Numbered from the stretch's first letter, positions 16,749 to 26,135 are shown. The stretch is 43,050 bases of DNA from Psychrobacter sp. (GCA_029267175.1 JARIDJ010000087.1:1-43050), one strand, 5' to 3'. Numbers and translations are program-made. The notes: generated by a model from the sequence alone, not told the origin.

Positions 16749-19481
16749 ATGGCAGATAAGACCGTCAAAGAACTGGCAGAAATGGTAGGCAAAACCGCTA
16801 GTGCTGTACAGCAGCAATTGCAGGATGCTGGGCTACCTGCTCGCGGGGAGGATGACTCAGTCACCGAACTTGAGCAAGAGAAGTTGGTGGCATACTTAAA
16901 ACAAAGTCATGGTCAGCAAGAAAAACGCCGTATTAGTTTAAAATCTAAAACGACTAGTACTGCTCGCGTGACTGGCTCTTCAGGTAAATCTAAGAGCGTC
17001 AATGTTGAAGTGCGTAAGAAAAAAGTATTCGAGAAGCCTGATCCACAAAAGATGGCCGAAGAGTTAGCCGCACGTGAACAAGCGATGATCGAGGCGCAAG
17101 CTCGAGCCGCTAAAGAAGCTGAAGAGCGCGAAGCGGCTAAGAAAAAAGCTGAAGAGCGTCAAGCGGCCACACTAGCTGCTATGCGTGCAAGCTTAGGCTC
17201 CAACAAAAGCTCAAGCGGTAAAAACGAAGACGTAGCAGCCTCAGTAGTCGTCAAAAAAGGCGGTAAAGCAGCTGTTGAAGTTAAGCCCAAAGAAAAAGAA
17301 AAAGAGAAAAAGAAAGTCGCTGCTACTAAGCCAAAAGTGGAGAGCGCGGCTGAGCGTAAAGCACGCGTTGCTCGCGAGATTGAGGAGGCTCGTCTACGTG
17401 AGATCGAGGCTGAAACTCGCCGTAAGCAAGCAGAAGAAGCGCAGAAACGTACGCTTGAGCAGATGCGCAAAATGGCAGGTAAATATACCGATCGTGAGCC
17501 TGTCGCTGAAGTTCGTAAAGATGAGCCATTAGCCGAAGGCCTAGTCGGAGACGCGCTAGAGGAATCGTTTGAAAAAGAGCGTCGCGAGATCAAACGCGGT
17601 GCTAATAGTACTGGCGCTCGTGGTCGTCGCCGCAAAAACCAAGAAGAGCGTGAGATCAAAAACCGCAAAAACGGTTTACGCTCAGCACAGGCCGGTCAGC
17701 ATAAGTTTGAAAAGCCTGTTGAAAAAATCATTTATGATGTCGAGATTGGTGAGCAAATCGCTGTAGCCGATTTGGCTCAGCGTATGGCGGTCAAAGCTCG
17801 TGAAGTGACCAAGTTACTTATGAAAATGGGTGAGATGGCGTCAGAGTCTGACACTATTGATCAAGCAACCGCTAGTCTTATCGTTGAAGAGATGGGTCAC
17901 AACCCTGTGCTAGTCAGTGATACTAAAGTTGAAGATGATCTACATGATGCGGTTGATGAGCGTAGTAGTAACGTACAGGCGCGTCCACCGGTTGTCACTA
18001 TCATGGGTCACGTCGATCATGGTAAGACCTCATTACTTGATAAAATTCGCGAAACCAAAGTCGCTACTGGCGAGGCGGGTGGTATCACTCAGCATATCGG
18101 TGCCTATCATGTGAAGACTGAGCGCGGAGTGATTACTTTCCTTGATACTCCAGGTCACGCCGCCTTTAGTGCCATGCGTTCACGTGGCGCGCAAGCGACT
18201 GATATCGTGGTATTAGTTGTCGCCGCTGATGATGGTATGATGCCGCAAACTGCAGAAGCTATCGATCATGCTCGCGCTGCCGGTACGCCTTTGATTGTTG
18301 CTATCAACAAAATGGATAAGCCAAGCGCCGATCCTGATAGAGTATTGAATGAGCTGACCACTAAAGAGGTGGTTTCAGAAGAGTGGGGCGGCGATACCCC
18401 GATGGCACGTATCTCAGCTAAAACTGGCGAAGGTATTGACGAGCTATTAGAATATATTAGCTTGACTGCTGAGCTGATGGAGTTAGAAGCGCCATTAGAT
18501 GGTGCCGCTCAAGGGGTAGTCATTGAGTCGAAGCTTGAAAAAGGCCGCGGCCCAGTTGTTAGTGTACTAGTCAAAAAAGGTACGCTAAAACAAGGCGACT
18601 TAGTGCTAGCGGGCGAATACTACGGTAAAGTTCGTGCTATCACTGATGAAAACGGTCAGCGTGTGAAGTCAGCCGGTCCATCGATTCCAGTTGAGATCTT
18701 AGGCCTGCCAGATACGCCAGCTGCTGGTAGCGAGTTCTTAGTTGTAAGTGACGAGAAAAAAGCTCGTGAAGTCGCTGATTTTAGAGCCAACCGTGAACGT
18801 GAACAGCAACTTGAGCGTCAGAATAAGATGCGCCTAGAGAGCATGTTTGAGCAAATGGGACAGGGCGATGTGTCCTTCTTAAACATTGTCTTAAAAACAG
18901 ACGTTCGTGGTTCGCTCGAAGCGTTATTATCGGCATTAAATGACTTATCTACTGATGAAGTTAAAGTCAGAGTCATCAGCTCAGGCGTCGGTCCAATCTC
19001 AGAGTCTGATGTGACCCTTGCTGAATCAAGCGAAGCGGTATTATTAGGCTTCAACGTCCGTGCCGATGCTACTGCCCGCCGTAAAGCGGATGCTGCTAAC
19101 ATGGACATTCGTTATTACAGCGTCATCTATGGTCTGATCGATGATGTCAAAGCGGCGATGAGTGGGCTATTAGCACCGGAGCATCGTGAGAAGATCTTGG
19201 GTGTTGCTGAGGTACGCGAAGTATTCCGCTCTAGTAAGTTTGGTGCTGCTGCTGGTTGTATGGTGGTTGAAGGCACGATTTATCGTAACAAGCCAATCCG
19301 TGTCTTACGTGACGACCAAGTTATCTTTACCGGACAGTTGCAATCACTGCGCCGCTACAAAGAAGACGTCAATGAAGTGCGTACTGGTATGGAATGTGGC
19401 CTTGCGGTTCGCGGTTATGACGTAGAAGCAGGCGATAAGATTGAAGTCTTCGAGATTCAAGAATTCGAGCGCACAATCTAA
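16749..19481 (+). CDS. infB: Translation initiation factor IF-2
   Basis: IF-2 is the GTPase that recruits fMet-tRNA to the 30S subunit and promotes subunit joining. The N-terminal IF2_N subdomain ([19 protein letters not shown]) is followed by a long, highly charged Lys/Glu/Ala-rich linker (about residues 90-330). A second IF2_N domain (about 335-385) follows, then the G domain: G1 GHVDHGKT starting at residue 420, G3 DTPGH at about 466, and G4 NKMD at 520. Domains II-IV complete the C-terminal half, ending in the fMet-binding C2 region. The length of 910 residues is similar to E. coli (890). The ATG at 16749 has an AGTAGGTGAT site upstream. A strong terminator follows 70 bases after the stop. 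Confidence 0.97.
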   Translation: MADKTVKELAEMVGKTASAVQQQLQDAGLPARGEDDSVTELEQEKLVAYLKQSHGQQEKRRISLKSKTTSTARVTGSSGKSKSVNVEVRKKKVFEKPDPQKMAEELAAREQAMIEAQARAAKEAEEREAAKKKAEERQAATLAAMRASLGSNKSSSGKNEDVAASVVVKKGGKAAVEVKPKEKEKEKKKVAATKPKVESAAERKARVAREIEEARLREIEAETRRKQAEEAQKRTLEQMRKMAGKYTDREPVAEVRKDEPLAEGLVGDALEESFEKERREIKRGANSTGARGRRRKNQEEREIKNRKNGLRSAQAGQHKFEKPVEKIIYDVEIGEQIAVADLAQRMAVKAREVTKLLMKMGEMASESDTIDQATASLIVEEMGHNPVLVSDTKVEDDLHDAVDERSSNVQARPPVVTIMGHVDHGKTSLLDKIRETKVATGEAGGITQHIGAYHVKTERGVITFLDTPGHAAFSAMRSRGAQATDIVVLVVAADDGMMPQTAEAIDHARAAGTPLIVAINKMDKPSADPDRVLNELTTKEVVSEEWGGDTPMARISAKTGEGIDELLEYISLTAELMELEAPLDGAAQGVVIESKLEKGRGPVVSVLVKKGTLKQGDLVLAGEYYGKVRAITDENGQRVKSAGPSIPVEILGLPDTPAAGSEFLVVSDEKKAREVADFRANREREQQLERQNKMRLESMFEQMGQGDVSFLNIVLKTDVRGSLEALLSALNDLSTDEVKVRVISSGVGPISESDVTLAESSEAVLLGFNVRADATARRKADAANMDIRYYSVIYGLIDDVKAAMSGLLAPEHREKILGVAEVREVFRSSKFGAAAGCMVVEGTIYRNKPIRVLRDDQVIFTGQLQSLRRYKEDVNEVRTGMECGLAVRGYDVEAGDKIEVFEIQEFERTI

Positions 19482-19550
19482 GCTACTAGCTATCTTTAGT
19501 TTAAATGACAGTCCAAGTTGTTTGAGTTAGAGCATTCATAAGCAGTTACT

Positions 19551-19584
19551 AGGCCTAACAGGTTCATCCTGCTAGGCCTTTTTT
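19551..19584 (+). terminator. Rho-independent terminator between infB and rbfA
   Basis: AGGCCTA-A-CAGG pairs with CCTG-C-TAGGCCT through 11 base pairs and one mismatch, around the loop TTCAT, and continues directly into six T. It lies inside a gene block usually treated as one operon, so part of the transcription should stop before rbfA. Confidence 0.85.
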
Positions 19585-19652
19585 ACTGCATTTATTGATA
19601 GATATATCAAAATATAGAAAATAACCATAAAATTTAAAATTAGGAAAGTATT

Positions 19653-20078
19653 ATGAATCAACGTCTACAACGCCTATCCGATCAGATTCAACGTGAGCTT
19701 GCGGTACTCATTCGTGACGAAGTAAACGATCCACGCTTGACTGGCTTTGTCACTATCTCCAGCGTCAAAGTCAGCTCTGACTTGGGCTACGCTGATATCT
19801 ATGTCACTATCATGGAGCCTGAGCTCAATGACACGATGACCAAGACCAATCATGAAGAGAGCATCAAAGTGCTTAATAAAGCTGCTGGGTTTTTGCGCAC
19901 TGAGCTAAGCCATAGTCTCAAAACGCGTACCACCCCGCGCCTGCGCTTTCATTATGATGAAGTGACCGCTCGCGGCAATTACATGATGGATCTGATCAAT
20001 CAAGCCGTCACCAAGACTGAACAAAACGAAGACGATCTTGATAACATTGACAACATTAAAAGCCAAGAAAATGACTAA
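19653..20078 (+). CDS. rbfA: Ribosome-binding factor A
   Basis: RbfA binds immature 30S subunits near the 5' end of 16S rRNA and is needed for efficient maturation, notably at low temperature in E. coli. The KH-like fold is marked by QIQRELAVLIRDEVNDPRL (about residues 11-29), VTISSVKVSSDL and RTTPRLRFHYDE (about 90). A hydrophilic acidic tail completes the 141 residues. A TAGGAAAG site precedes the ATG. The stop codon region overlaps the truB start by 8 bases, which suggests translational coupling. Confidence 0.96.
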   Translation: MNQRLQRLSDQIQRELAVLIRDEVNDPRLTGFVTISSVKVSSDLGYADIYVTIMEPELNDTMTKTNHEESIKVLNKAAGFLRTELSHSLKTRTTPRLRFHYDEVTARGNYMMDLINQAVTKTEQNEDDLDNIDNIKSQEND

Positions 20079-21072
20079 TAAAAAGGCAGCGACCAAACAA
20101 AAAGTCTCCGGTGTGCTGTTAGTTGATAAACCGCAAGGTATGACCTCGCAGCAAGTGGTCTCTAAGGTAAAGTACTTATTTCAGTCGCCTATACATGACA
20201 GCAAAAAAGCAGGTCATACCGGAACACTTGATCCGATGGCCACTGGTTTGCTACCTATTTGTCTTGGGGAAGCGACGAAGTTTAGTCATTATCAGCTCGA
20301 TGCGGACAAGTCTTATCAAGCGCTGATATCCCTTGGTCAACAAACCGATACTGGTGATGCTGAAGGTCAAGTTATCGCCCAAGCGCCTATTGCTGATTTT
20401 GATAATGTCCTCCTAGCCAGTATTGCTGAGCAGTTTGTGGGCGCACAAAAGCAAATTCCGCCGATGTATTCCGCGCTGAAAAAAGACGGCAAAAAACTCT
20501 ACGAATATGCTCGCGCTGGCATCGAGATTGAGCGTCCAGCCCGTGATATAGTCATAAAGGCGCTGACTTTGAGTAAAGTAGCTACTGATACCATTGAGCT
20601 GAGCGTAACCTGTAGTAAAGGCACCTATGTGCGAGTATTGGGTGAAGATATTGCCAAAGCATTAGATACGTTAGGGCATCTAACAGCGCTACGCCGCGTA
20701 CAAGTTGGTAAGTTCACTATTGATAATGCTATCGATATCGCTCATTTAGAGAGTTTGTCATTAGAGCAGCGCTTTGAGCAGTTATTAGCGGTAGATGCTT
20801 GTATAGATATCGATGCTGAACTAATGCTTTCGGCTGAACAATGCGAGCGTTTGCGTTTAGGTCAGCGCTTAAACGTTATAGAGCAAATAGATGAGTCTTT
20901 GCAACACTATATCGCTAATAACTTATCTAAAAGTGTCGATGATCCCACTCCAGATTATGAGCTACCAGTAGATGTCAGACTAGTCAATGAGCAAAGTAAC
21001 TTTATAGGTTTAGGGACAATCAGTCTTAATGGACGCTTGCAACCCAAAAAAACGATATTACTTTCGTCCTGA
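20071..21072 (+). CDS. truB: tRNA pseudouridine-55 synthase TruB
   Basis: TruB converts U55 in the T loop of most tRNAs to pseudouridine and acts as a tRNA-folding chaperone. The catalytic Asp is D54 in HTGTLDPMATGLL. Other family blocks are LLVDKPQGMTSQQVV, the KQIPPMYSALKKDGKKLYE loop, and CSKGTYVRVLGEDIA. The ATG at 20071 lies within the last codons of rbfA (overlap 20071-20078); an upstream in-frame ATG at 20038 would overlap rbfA more and adds a non-family extension. The length is 333 residues. The C-terminal third is a divergent PUA-like domain. Confidence 0.96.
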   Translation: MTNKKAATKQKVSGVLLVDKPQGMTSQQVVSKVKYLFQSPIHDSKKAGHTGTLDPMATGLLPICLGEATKFSHYQLDADKSYQALISLGQQTDTGDAEGQVIAQAPIADFDNVLLASIAEQFVGAQKQIPPMYSALKKDGKKLYEYARAGIEIERPARDIVIKALTLSKVATDTIELSVTCSKGTYVRVLGEDIAKALDTLGHLTALRRVQVGKFTIDNAIDIAHLESLSLEQRFEQLLAVDACIDIDAELMLSAEQCERLRLGQRLNVIEQIDESLQHYIANNLSKSVDDPTPDYELPVDVRLVNEQSNFIGLGTISLNGRLQPKKTILLSS

Positions 21073-21121
21073 TACGCAGTTACCAGCGAATTACATTAAT
21101 CACATACTCATACATTTCATT

Positions 21122-21158
21122 GCAGGTATCAACTATAACGATGCTTGCTTTTTTTATA
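21122..21158 (+). terminator. Possible terminator after truB
   Basis: GCAGG (from 21122) can pair with CTTGC (ending about 21148) through five pairs including one G:U, and seven T follow directly. The stem is short and the loop long, so this is a weak call. Confidence 0.35.
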
Positions 21159-21366
21159 CAGTAATTGAGTGAGCTAAGTAAAGCTTACGCAAGTATTAGT
21201 CAAGAAAGATTATGACTCGATAATAAAAATAATAATTCATAAAAATAAATATAATCAAAAATGGAAATAAAGGATCAATAATTAAAATAACAATAAAAAC
21301 AATAATTATAAAATAACTTATTTTGAAGTTAGATCATCGAAAATAAATATCTACTGATAATAAGAG

Positions 21367-21900
21367 GTGCCAATGAAAACTATCGCATTTTTATTACACA
21401 ATAATTTTGAACAGGCAGAGTACGAAGAAGTCAAAAACAAGCTTGAAGATAAAGGGTATAAGACAGTCTTAATAACCACCAATGACGAAAAGCAAGTACA
21501 AGCTAGGCAGCAAGATGTTAATAAAAGCGATACCTTCAATGCTGATATATTTGCTAAAGAAGCTAATATTGAAGATTATGATGCGCTAGTACTACCCGGT
21601 GGTACAGTCAATGCCGATACCATTCGTGGTAATACCGATGCACATAAAATTATTAAAGCTGTCAATGACGCTGACAAGACATTAGCGGTTATTTGTCATG
21701 CGCCTTGGGCGCTTATCAATACTGGCATAGCTAAAGGAAAAACACTTACGGCTTATCACTCGCTGCAAACCGATTTAGAAAATGCAGGAGCTACTTATGT
21801 GGACAAGACAGTACAAGTTGATGGCAACCTAATTACTTCGCGTAACCCTGATGATATCGACAATTTTGTTGATGCCATTGACAAAGCACTATCTAATTAA
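21367..21900 (+). CDS. DJ-1/PfpI family protein (type 1 glutamine amidotransferase fold)
   Basis: The protein belongs to the PfpI/YhbO branch of the DJ-1 superfamily, whose members have been described as stress-protective glyoxalase/deglycase-like or protease-like enzymes. The conserved acid is expected in the ENNFEQAEYEE-type N-terminal region (here HNNFEQAEYEEV). LVLPGGTVNAD forms the oxyanion strand. The nucleophilic elbow is AVICHAPWALI, with the reactive Cys near residue 116, and LTAYHSL follows. The 177 residues are typical. The ATG at 21367 has an AGAGGTG site. Two tiny acidic-protein genes follow closely on the same strand, which suggests a stress-response unit (inference). It interrupts the usual truB-rpsO adjacency. 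Confidence 0.88.
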   Translation: MPMKTIAFLLHNNFEQAEYEEVKNKLEDKGYKTVLITTNDEKQVQARQQDVNKSDTFNADIFAKEANIEDYDALVLPGGTVNADTIRGNTDAHKIIKAVNDADKTLAVICHAPWALINTGIAKGKTLTAYHSLQTDLENAGATYVDKTVQVDGNLITSRNPDDIDNFVDAIDKALSN

Positions 21901-21959
21901 TAGATAAATGATTTATTAATTTTAAAAATAACAATTACTAAAACAAAAAGGAAAATACT

Positions 21960-22121
21960 ATGACACAGCCTAATCCAAATGATACTAAGCTTGAGCAGCA
22001 ACGTTCAGAATCGGCAGAAGCGGCCCTAAAAAGTCAAACTGAAGATAACCATACTGAAGATAGCGAGCAAGCTGCAGATCGTCTCGCTGGTAACTTAAAA
22101 GAAGCTAAAAAAGACAAGTAA
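21960..22121 (+). CDS. Small hydrophilic acidic protein (53 aa)
   Basis: The frame encodes 53 residues, starts MTQPNPNDTKLEQQ and ends GNLKEAKKDK. It is rich in Glu, Asp, Gln, Ser and Lys, has no hydrophobic core or signal peptide, and is probably intrinsically disordered. An AAAAAGGAAAA binding site precedes the ATG and the gap from the PfpI gene is 59 bases, so the gene is credible despite its size. A perfect 8-bp hairpin covers its stop codon. I do not recognise a family; short disordered proteins of this type are often stress-induced, but that is inference. Confidence 0.6.
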   Translation: MTQPNPNDTKLEQQRSESAEAALKSQTEDNHTEDSEQAADRLAGNLKEAKKDK

Positions 22122-22131
22122 TGCTTGTCTT
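22111..22131 (+). repeat. Hairpin across the stop codon of the first small gene
   Basis: AAGACAAG and CTTGTCTT form a perfect 8-bp stem around TAATG, which contains the TAA stop codon. No T-run follows. It could stabilise the upstream message or affect expression of the second small gene. Confidence 0.5.
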
Positions 22132-22182
22132 ATAAGCAACATATTTAGCCGCTAAAGATAATATTCTTAATAAGGAGACCTT

Positions 22183-22359
22183 ATGGATAAGTCTGCTAAA
22201 AAAATGGACAAAGAAGAAGAAAAGATTGAAGCATTAGCTAATGATATTAATCCGAGCGAAGATGTGACGCCTGATAGCTTAGCTGAGGCAACTACTGCTC
22301 CTTTAGACAATGATGCTTTAGGCGGAACTGTCAAAGATGAAGATCTAAACGATAAATAG
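22183..22359 (+). CDS. Small acidic protein (58 aa)
   Basis: The frame encodes 58 residues starting MDKSAKKMDKEEEK and ending VKDEDLNDK. It is strongly acidic overall with a lysine-rich N-terminus and no cysteine or aromatic residue, so a disordered protein is likely. A clean AAGGAG binding site sits 5 bases upstream of the ATG. It lies 61 bases after the first small gene and just before a terminator, forming the end of a three-gene PfpI unit. I do not recognise the family. Confidence 0.6.
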   Translation: MDKSAKKMDKEEEKIEALANDINPSEDVTPDSLAEATTAPLDNDALGGTVKDEDLNDK

Positions 22360-22387
22360 CTAGCTTTAAAAGCTAACTTTTAGAGAT

Positions 22388-22436
22388 AAACTGTTCCAAT
22401 TACGGCGAATAATTGCTGTTAGTTGGACAGTTTTTT
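22388..22436 (+). terminator. Rho-independent terminator of the PfpI unit
   Basis: AAACTGTTCCAA (22388-22399) pairs with TTGGACAGTTTT (22423-22434) with one bulged T, and the right arm runs into six T (22431-22436). The T-run is the 5' edge of the rpsO extended -10 element. Confidence 0.7.
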
Positions 22437-22449
22437 GTTATACTAGCGC
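22437..22449 (+). promoter_or_regulatory. Extended -10 promoter of rpsO
   Basis: The string TTGTTATACTAGCGC (22435-22449) contains TG-T-TATACT and a GC-rich discriminator, and is identical to the tpiA promoter core. The predicted start near 22452 leaves a structured leader of about 205 bases before rpsO. Confidence 0.6.
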
Positions 22450-22519
22450 CAAGTTTTGCTAGGCGTTTACTTATGATTTTATGACTATAAGAATCGTGTA
22501 CTGAACTAACAAACTGAGT

Positions 22520-22574
22520 TTATTAATCAATAGGACCTCTCTAGTAATGCAGGGTTGCCCTGAATGATTAATAA
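22520..22574 (+). promoter_or_regulatory. Structured rpsO leader, candidate S15 autoregulatory element
   Basis: TTATTAATCA (22520-22529) is the exact reverse complement of TGATTAATAA (22565-22574). Inside lies a second hairpin, AGGG-TTG-CCCT (22551-22561). S15 is known to repress its own translation through leader structures in several bacteria, and those structures differ between lineages, so this is a plausible candidate rather than a recognised one. Confidence 0.4.
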
Positions 22575-22657
22575 GCTATTTTATTTATCCTAATGTTTTA
22601 TGGTTAAGCAGCTTTATTGCCTAATTTATATTACTTTTAGCATTGCTGGAGAGAATT

Positions 22658-22924
22658 ATGCTAACCAATACCGATCGCGAACAAATCATCGCTCAATACC
22701 AACGTGGCGAAAATGACACTGGTTCACCAGAAGTACAAGTTGCTCTATTGAGCGCTCGTATCAATGATTTACAAAACCATTTCAAAGAGCACAAAGGCGA
22801 TCACCATAGCCGCCGCGGTCTAATCCGTATGGTTAATACTCGTCGTAAATTGCTTGATTACCTAAAAGGTAAAGATCTTGGTCGTTATTCTACTTTGATC
22901 AGCCAGTTAGGCCTACGTCGTTAA
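22658..22924 (+). CDS. rpsO: 30S ribosomal protein S15
   Basis: S15 is a primary 16S rRNA-binding protein of the 30S platform and forms an intersubunit bridge. [17 protein letters not shown], the [12 protein letters not shown] rRNA-contact block and the RRKLLDYLK helix are unmistakable. The ATG at 22658 with a GGAGAG site upstream gives 88 residues, against 89 in E. coli; an in-frame ATG five codons earlier is not needed. It is followed by a strong terminator and then pnp, as in E. coli. Confidence 0.97.
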   Translation: MLTNTDREQIIAQYQRGENDTGSPEVQVALLSARINDLQNHFKEHKGDHHSRRGLIRMVNTRRKLLDYLKGKDLGRYSTLISQLGLRR

Positions 22925-22980
22925 TTTAGTTTATATCGATATGCTATATAGGCTTGATAAGCCAATAGTCAGGTAGTACA

Positions 22981-23017
22981 AAAACGGTGTGGAATAGTTT
23001 CACACCGTTTTTTTTAT
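22981..23017 (+). terminator. Rho-independent terminator after rpsO
   Basis: AAAACGGTGTG and CACACCGTTTT form a perfect 11-bp stem with a 9-base loop, followed by a T-run. It separates rpsO from pnp, where E. coli has an attenuating terminator too. Confidence 0.88.
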
Positions 23018-23427
23018 GGCTGCCGTTATAGGTTTTGCATTTAATTGGTCAAGGGCTAAAAATCCCTGTAAAATGGCTCAGTGTTTTAAGTTTAAAAATG
23101 CTATGAAGGTTACGCGTCGTTGCTCTTAAATCCTATAAATATCGTAGCGTTATAGGGGTCATTAGCATTATAAAATTTGCATAGAAGCAAAAGTAATAAA
23201 GTCATTTTAGTAAGCGTACTAGCTTGCAAAGCAGTAACTTTAAGTAGGGTGGCAAACTATGATGATCATTGTCATCATCTAGTTAGGAGCCTCATACGCC
23301 AAATTATTTAGTTAACATCTTAATGAGCGATAATCGATAATTTTATAGCTACTTTTTTATAGATATATTTATAGTTATAGCGATTACTGGTGTCGTCATT
23401 TATTAAAAATTATTAGGAAAAACTTAT
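23018..23427. other. pnp upstream region with candidate promoter and leader hairpin
   Basis: No gene is supported in these 410 bases. TTGGTC (23045) and TAAAAT (23069) with an 18-base spacer are a possible promoter; the spacer contains AGGG/CCCT. In the presumed leader, ATGATGA (23259-23265) pairs with TCATCAT (23272-23278). E. coli pnp is autoregulated through RNase III cleavage of a leader stem, but the stem here is much shorter. Confidence 0.35.
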
Positions 23428-25542
23428 ATGTCAATGTTTAATACGATTACCCGCGAGTTCCAGTACGGCGATCAGCAAGTCGTCTTAGAGACTGGCCGAG
23501 TCGCTCGTCAAGCCAACTCAATCATGGTACACATGGGCGGCGTTTCTGTGCTAGTTGCCGCTGTTGTTAAGTCTGAGGCGAAAGAAGGTCAGAACTTCTT
23601 CCCATTAACGGTAAACTATCAAGAAAAAATGTACGCCGCTGGTAAGATTCCAGGCGCTTATGGCAAACGCGAAGGCCGTGCTAGTGAGTTTGAAACCTTA
23701 ACCTCACGCCTAATTGACCGTCCTATTCGTCCGTTATTCCCAGAAGGCTATGTTAACGAGATTCAAATCACGGCAACCGTAGTCTCTTCAGACAAAACGC
23801 AACATGCTGATATCGCAGCGCTAATCGGTGCCTCAGCCGCGCTAGCTATCTCTGATGCGCCATTTAATGGTCCGGTGGCAGCGGCGCGTGTTGGTTTTAT
23901 CAATGGCGAATATGTCTTGAACCCAACTATTGAGCAGCTCAAAGACAGCGATCTTGATCTAGTAGTTGCCGGTACTAAATCTGCGGTATTGATGGTTGAA
24001 TCAGAAGCCGCTGAGCTTTCAGAAGATCAGATGTTAGGTGCCGTTCTTTATGGTCATGAGCAACAACAAATCGTCATCGATAACATCGCCTCTCTTGCTG
24101 AGGAAGTCGGTACGGCTAAGCAGCAATTCGAAGCGCCAAAAGCAGACGAGTCGCTAGAAAAAGCTATGAAAGAGCAATTCGGCGCGCAAGTCGCTGATGC
24201 TTATACTATCACTGACAAGCAAGATCGTTATACTAAGCTTGATGAAATCAAAGACGCCGCTATCGAAGCATTAGCAGGTGATACAGAAGCTGAAGACTAC
24301 CATAGTAAAGTCTCTGAGCTAAAAGACATCTACAACGAGCTTAAATACCGTACCGTGCGTGATAATATTTTATCAGGTAAACCGCGTATCGATGGCCGTG
24401 ATCTTGAGACAGTACGCGCGCTAGACGTACAAGTTGGCATACTACCGTATACGCATGGTTCAGCATTATTTACCCGCGGTGAGACCCAAGCTTTAGTCAC
24501 TACCACTTTAGGTAATACTCGCGATGTTAATATGATTGACTCCTTAGCGGGTACGATTCGTGATCATTTTATGCTGCATTACAACTTCCCGCATTTCTCA
24601 GTCGGTGAGACCGGCCGTGAAGGCATTCCAAAACGCCGCGAGATCGGTCATGGTCGTCTTGCACGCCGTGGTGTACAAGCCATGCTGCCAGATAGCGAAC
24701 GCTTCCCATATGTTATCCGTGTGGTCTCTGAGATCACAGAGTCAAACGGTTCATCGTCTATGGCCTCAGTTTGCGGTGCAAGTCTTGCATTGATGGATGC
24801 TGGTGTCCCGCTAAAAGCGCCAGTCGCTGGTATTGCCATGGGTCTAGTTAAAGAAGGCGAACGCTTTGCGGTACTATCAGACATCTTAGGTGATGAAGAT
24901 CATCTCGGCGATATGGACTTTAAAGTCGCTGGTTCTAAAGACGGTATCACCGCGCTGCAAATGGATATCAAAATCGAAGGTATCACCCCTGACATTATGG
25001 AGCAAGCGCTCAAGCAAGCTCATGCGGGTCGTATACATATCTTGGACGCAATGAACAAAGTATTGCCAGAGAGCCGTACTGAGATCAACGCACACGCGCC
25101 AAACTACGCGGTCATCGAGATCAACCCTGACAAAATCCGTGACGTGATCGGTAAAGGCGGCGCGATGATCCGTCAGCTAACCGAAGAGACTGGCGCAGTT
25201 ATCGATATCGATGACGCGGGCACTATTCGTATCTTTGGTGAGAATAAAGCGGCGACTAAAGCGGCTATCGGCAGAATCGAAGCGCTAACCGCAGAAGTTG
25301 AAGTGGGCAAAACTTATGAAGGAACGGTTGCGCGTATCGTTGACTTTGGGGCGTTTGTAAACGTCTTGCCAAATACCGATGGCTTAGTGCATATCTCACA
25401 AATTGCAGAAGAGCGCGTCGAGAATGTCTCTGATTATCTATCTGAAGGTCAAACGGTCAATGTACTCGTACAAGATGTGGATAACCGTGGCCGTATTAAG
25501 CTAACTATGAAAGGTGTTGAGCAGGCGACCACTGCTGAATAA
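23428..25542 (+). CDS. pnp: Polyribonucleotide nucleotidyltransferase (PNPase)
   Basis: PNPase is a trimeric 3'-to-5' phosphorolytic exoribonuclease, part of the degradosome in many bacteria. Two RNase PH domains flank an alpha-helical linker: the first contains [18 protein letters not shown] near residue 50 and the second has [16 protein letters not shown] and the metal-site [16 protein letters not shown] near 490. The KH domain has GKGG at about 575. The S1 domain begins near 627 ([17 protein letters not shown]). The length of 704 residues is normal. Known in other bacteria as important for growth in the cold. The ATG at 23428 is followed by a second Met two codons on; either could serve. 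Confidence 0.97.
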   Translation: MSMFNTITREFQYGDQQVVLETGRVARQANSIMVHMGGVSVLVAAVVKSEAKEGQNFFPLTVNYQEKMYAAGKIPGAYGKREGRASEFETLTSRLIDRPIRPLFPEGYVNEIQITATVVSSDKTQHADIAALIGASAALAISDAPFNGPVAAARVGFINGEYVLNPTIEQLKDSDLDLVVAGTKSAVLMVESEAAELSEDQMLGAVLYGHEQQQIVIDNIASLAEEVGTAKQQFEAPKADESLEKAMKEQFGAQVADAYTITDKQDRYTKLDEIKDAAIEALAGDTEAEDYHSKVSELKDIYNELKYRTVRDNILSGKPRIDGRDLETVRALDVQVGILPYTHGSALFTRGETQALVTTTLGNTRDVNMIDSLAGTIRDHFMLHYNFPHFSVGETGREGIPKRREIGHGRLARRGVQAMLPDSERFPYVIRVVSEITESNGSSSMASVCGASLALMDAGVPLKAPVAGIAMGLVKEGERFAVLSDILGDEDHLGDMDFKVAGSKDGITALQMDIKIEGITPDIMEQALKQAHAGRIHILDAMNKVLPESRTEINAHAPNYAVIEINPDKIRDVIGKGGAMIRQLTEETGAVIDIDDAGTIRIFGENKAATKAAIGRIEALTAEVEVGKTYEGTVARIVDFGAFVNVLPNTDGLVHISQIAEERVENVSDYLSEGQTVNVLVQDVDNRGRIKLTMKGVEQATTAE

Positions 25543-25577
25543 ATCCTTGTAGTTCTCGTAACTTAGTACAAACAAAA

Positions 25578-25619
25578 AAACCGCTTTGAGCTGTTAATAG
25601 CACTCAAAGCGGTTTTTTT
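25578..25619 (+). terminator. Rho-independent terminator after pnp
   Basis: CCGCTTTGAG (25581-25590) and CTCAAAGCGG (25603-25612) form a perfect 10-bp stem, with an A-run before and a T-run after, so it could work in both directions. Confidence 0.9.
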
Positions 25620-25726
25620 ATGCAGCTATAAAACTAATAATTTAAGCCTATAAATAGTGTGTTGCAAAATGGGCGACAACTGCTACAGTAAAGAAAGTGG
25701 TAATCTAAAAGTTAATGATTATGCTC

Positions 25727-25746
25727 AAACTCAAACCTTTGAGTTT
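25727..25746. promoter_or_regulatory. Perfect 9-bp inverted repeat, candidate operator
   Basis: AAACTCAAA and TTTGAGTTT are exact reverse complements with a 2-base spacer, 22 bases upstream of the ATG of the small possible ribbon-helix-helix gene. Such proteins commonly bind short palindromes at their own promoters. A weak TTGCAA/TACAGT pair lies about 40 bases further upstream. Confidence 0.5.
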
Positions 25747-25768
25747 TAGACGGGGAGTTTAAATACTT

Positions 25769-26047
25769 ATGAATAAAGCTAAACAAGCCTCCATCCATAT
25801 CCGCTGCGATCAAAAGTTAGCAGACGAATTCAAAAAAGCTGTAGAACAAAACGGCTATACAAAGTCATTAGTTATACGTGAGCTAATGCAAAAGTATATC
25901 AATAACTCTAAAAAGCATAACTTGCCGACTCAGCAAGCTACAGTGCGACCAGCGATACTAAAAAACGAGACAGATAAACCTCTAAGAAAGATGTCCTCTG
26001 ATGATTTGTTAAAGTTGGCTATCAGAATGGCAGAAAAACATATCTAG
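25769..26047 (+). CDS. Small ribbon-helix-helix (CopG/Arc-like) protein, putative
   Basis: The 92-residue basic protein starts with a pattern that resembles a ribbon-helix-helix fold: a short alternating strand (ASIHIRC), a first helix (KLADEFKKAVEQNG), a turn with S/T, and a second helix (LVIRELMQKYI) at about residues 7-45. The remainder is a linker and a short amphipathic helix (DDLLKLAIRMAEKHI) of unknown role. It may bind DNA as a dimer, perhaps autoregulating through the palindrome just upstream. There is no adjacent toxin gene on the same strand, so an antitoxin role is unsupported. A GGGGAG site precedes the ATG. Confidence 0.6.
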   Translation: MNKAKQASIHIRCDQKLADEFKKAVEQNGYTKSLVIRELMQKYINNSKKHNLPTQQATVRPAILKNETDKPLRKMSSDDLLKLAIRMAEKHI

Positions 26048-26135
26048 CTCAAAAAAACTTGGTTAGATAAAGCTTGCGATTTCAAGCTACGACTACTCCG
26101 AGCTAACACTACTGCACTTCAAGCTAAGACGCTGT

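Noticed and set aside
17159-17668. 169-residue Arg/Ser-rich minus-strand frame in infB
   Set aside because: It mirrors the Lys/Glu/Ala-rich IF-2 linker; such open antisense frames are a composition effect.
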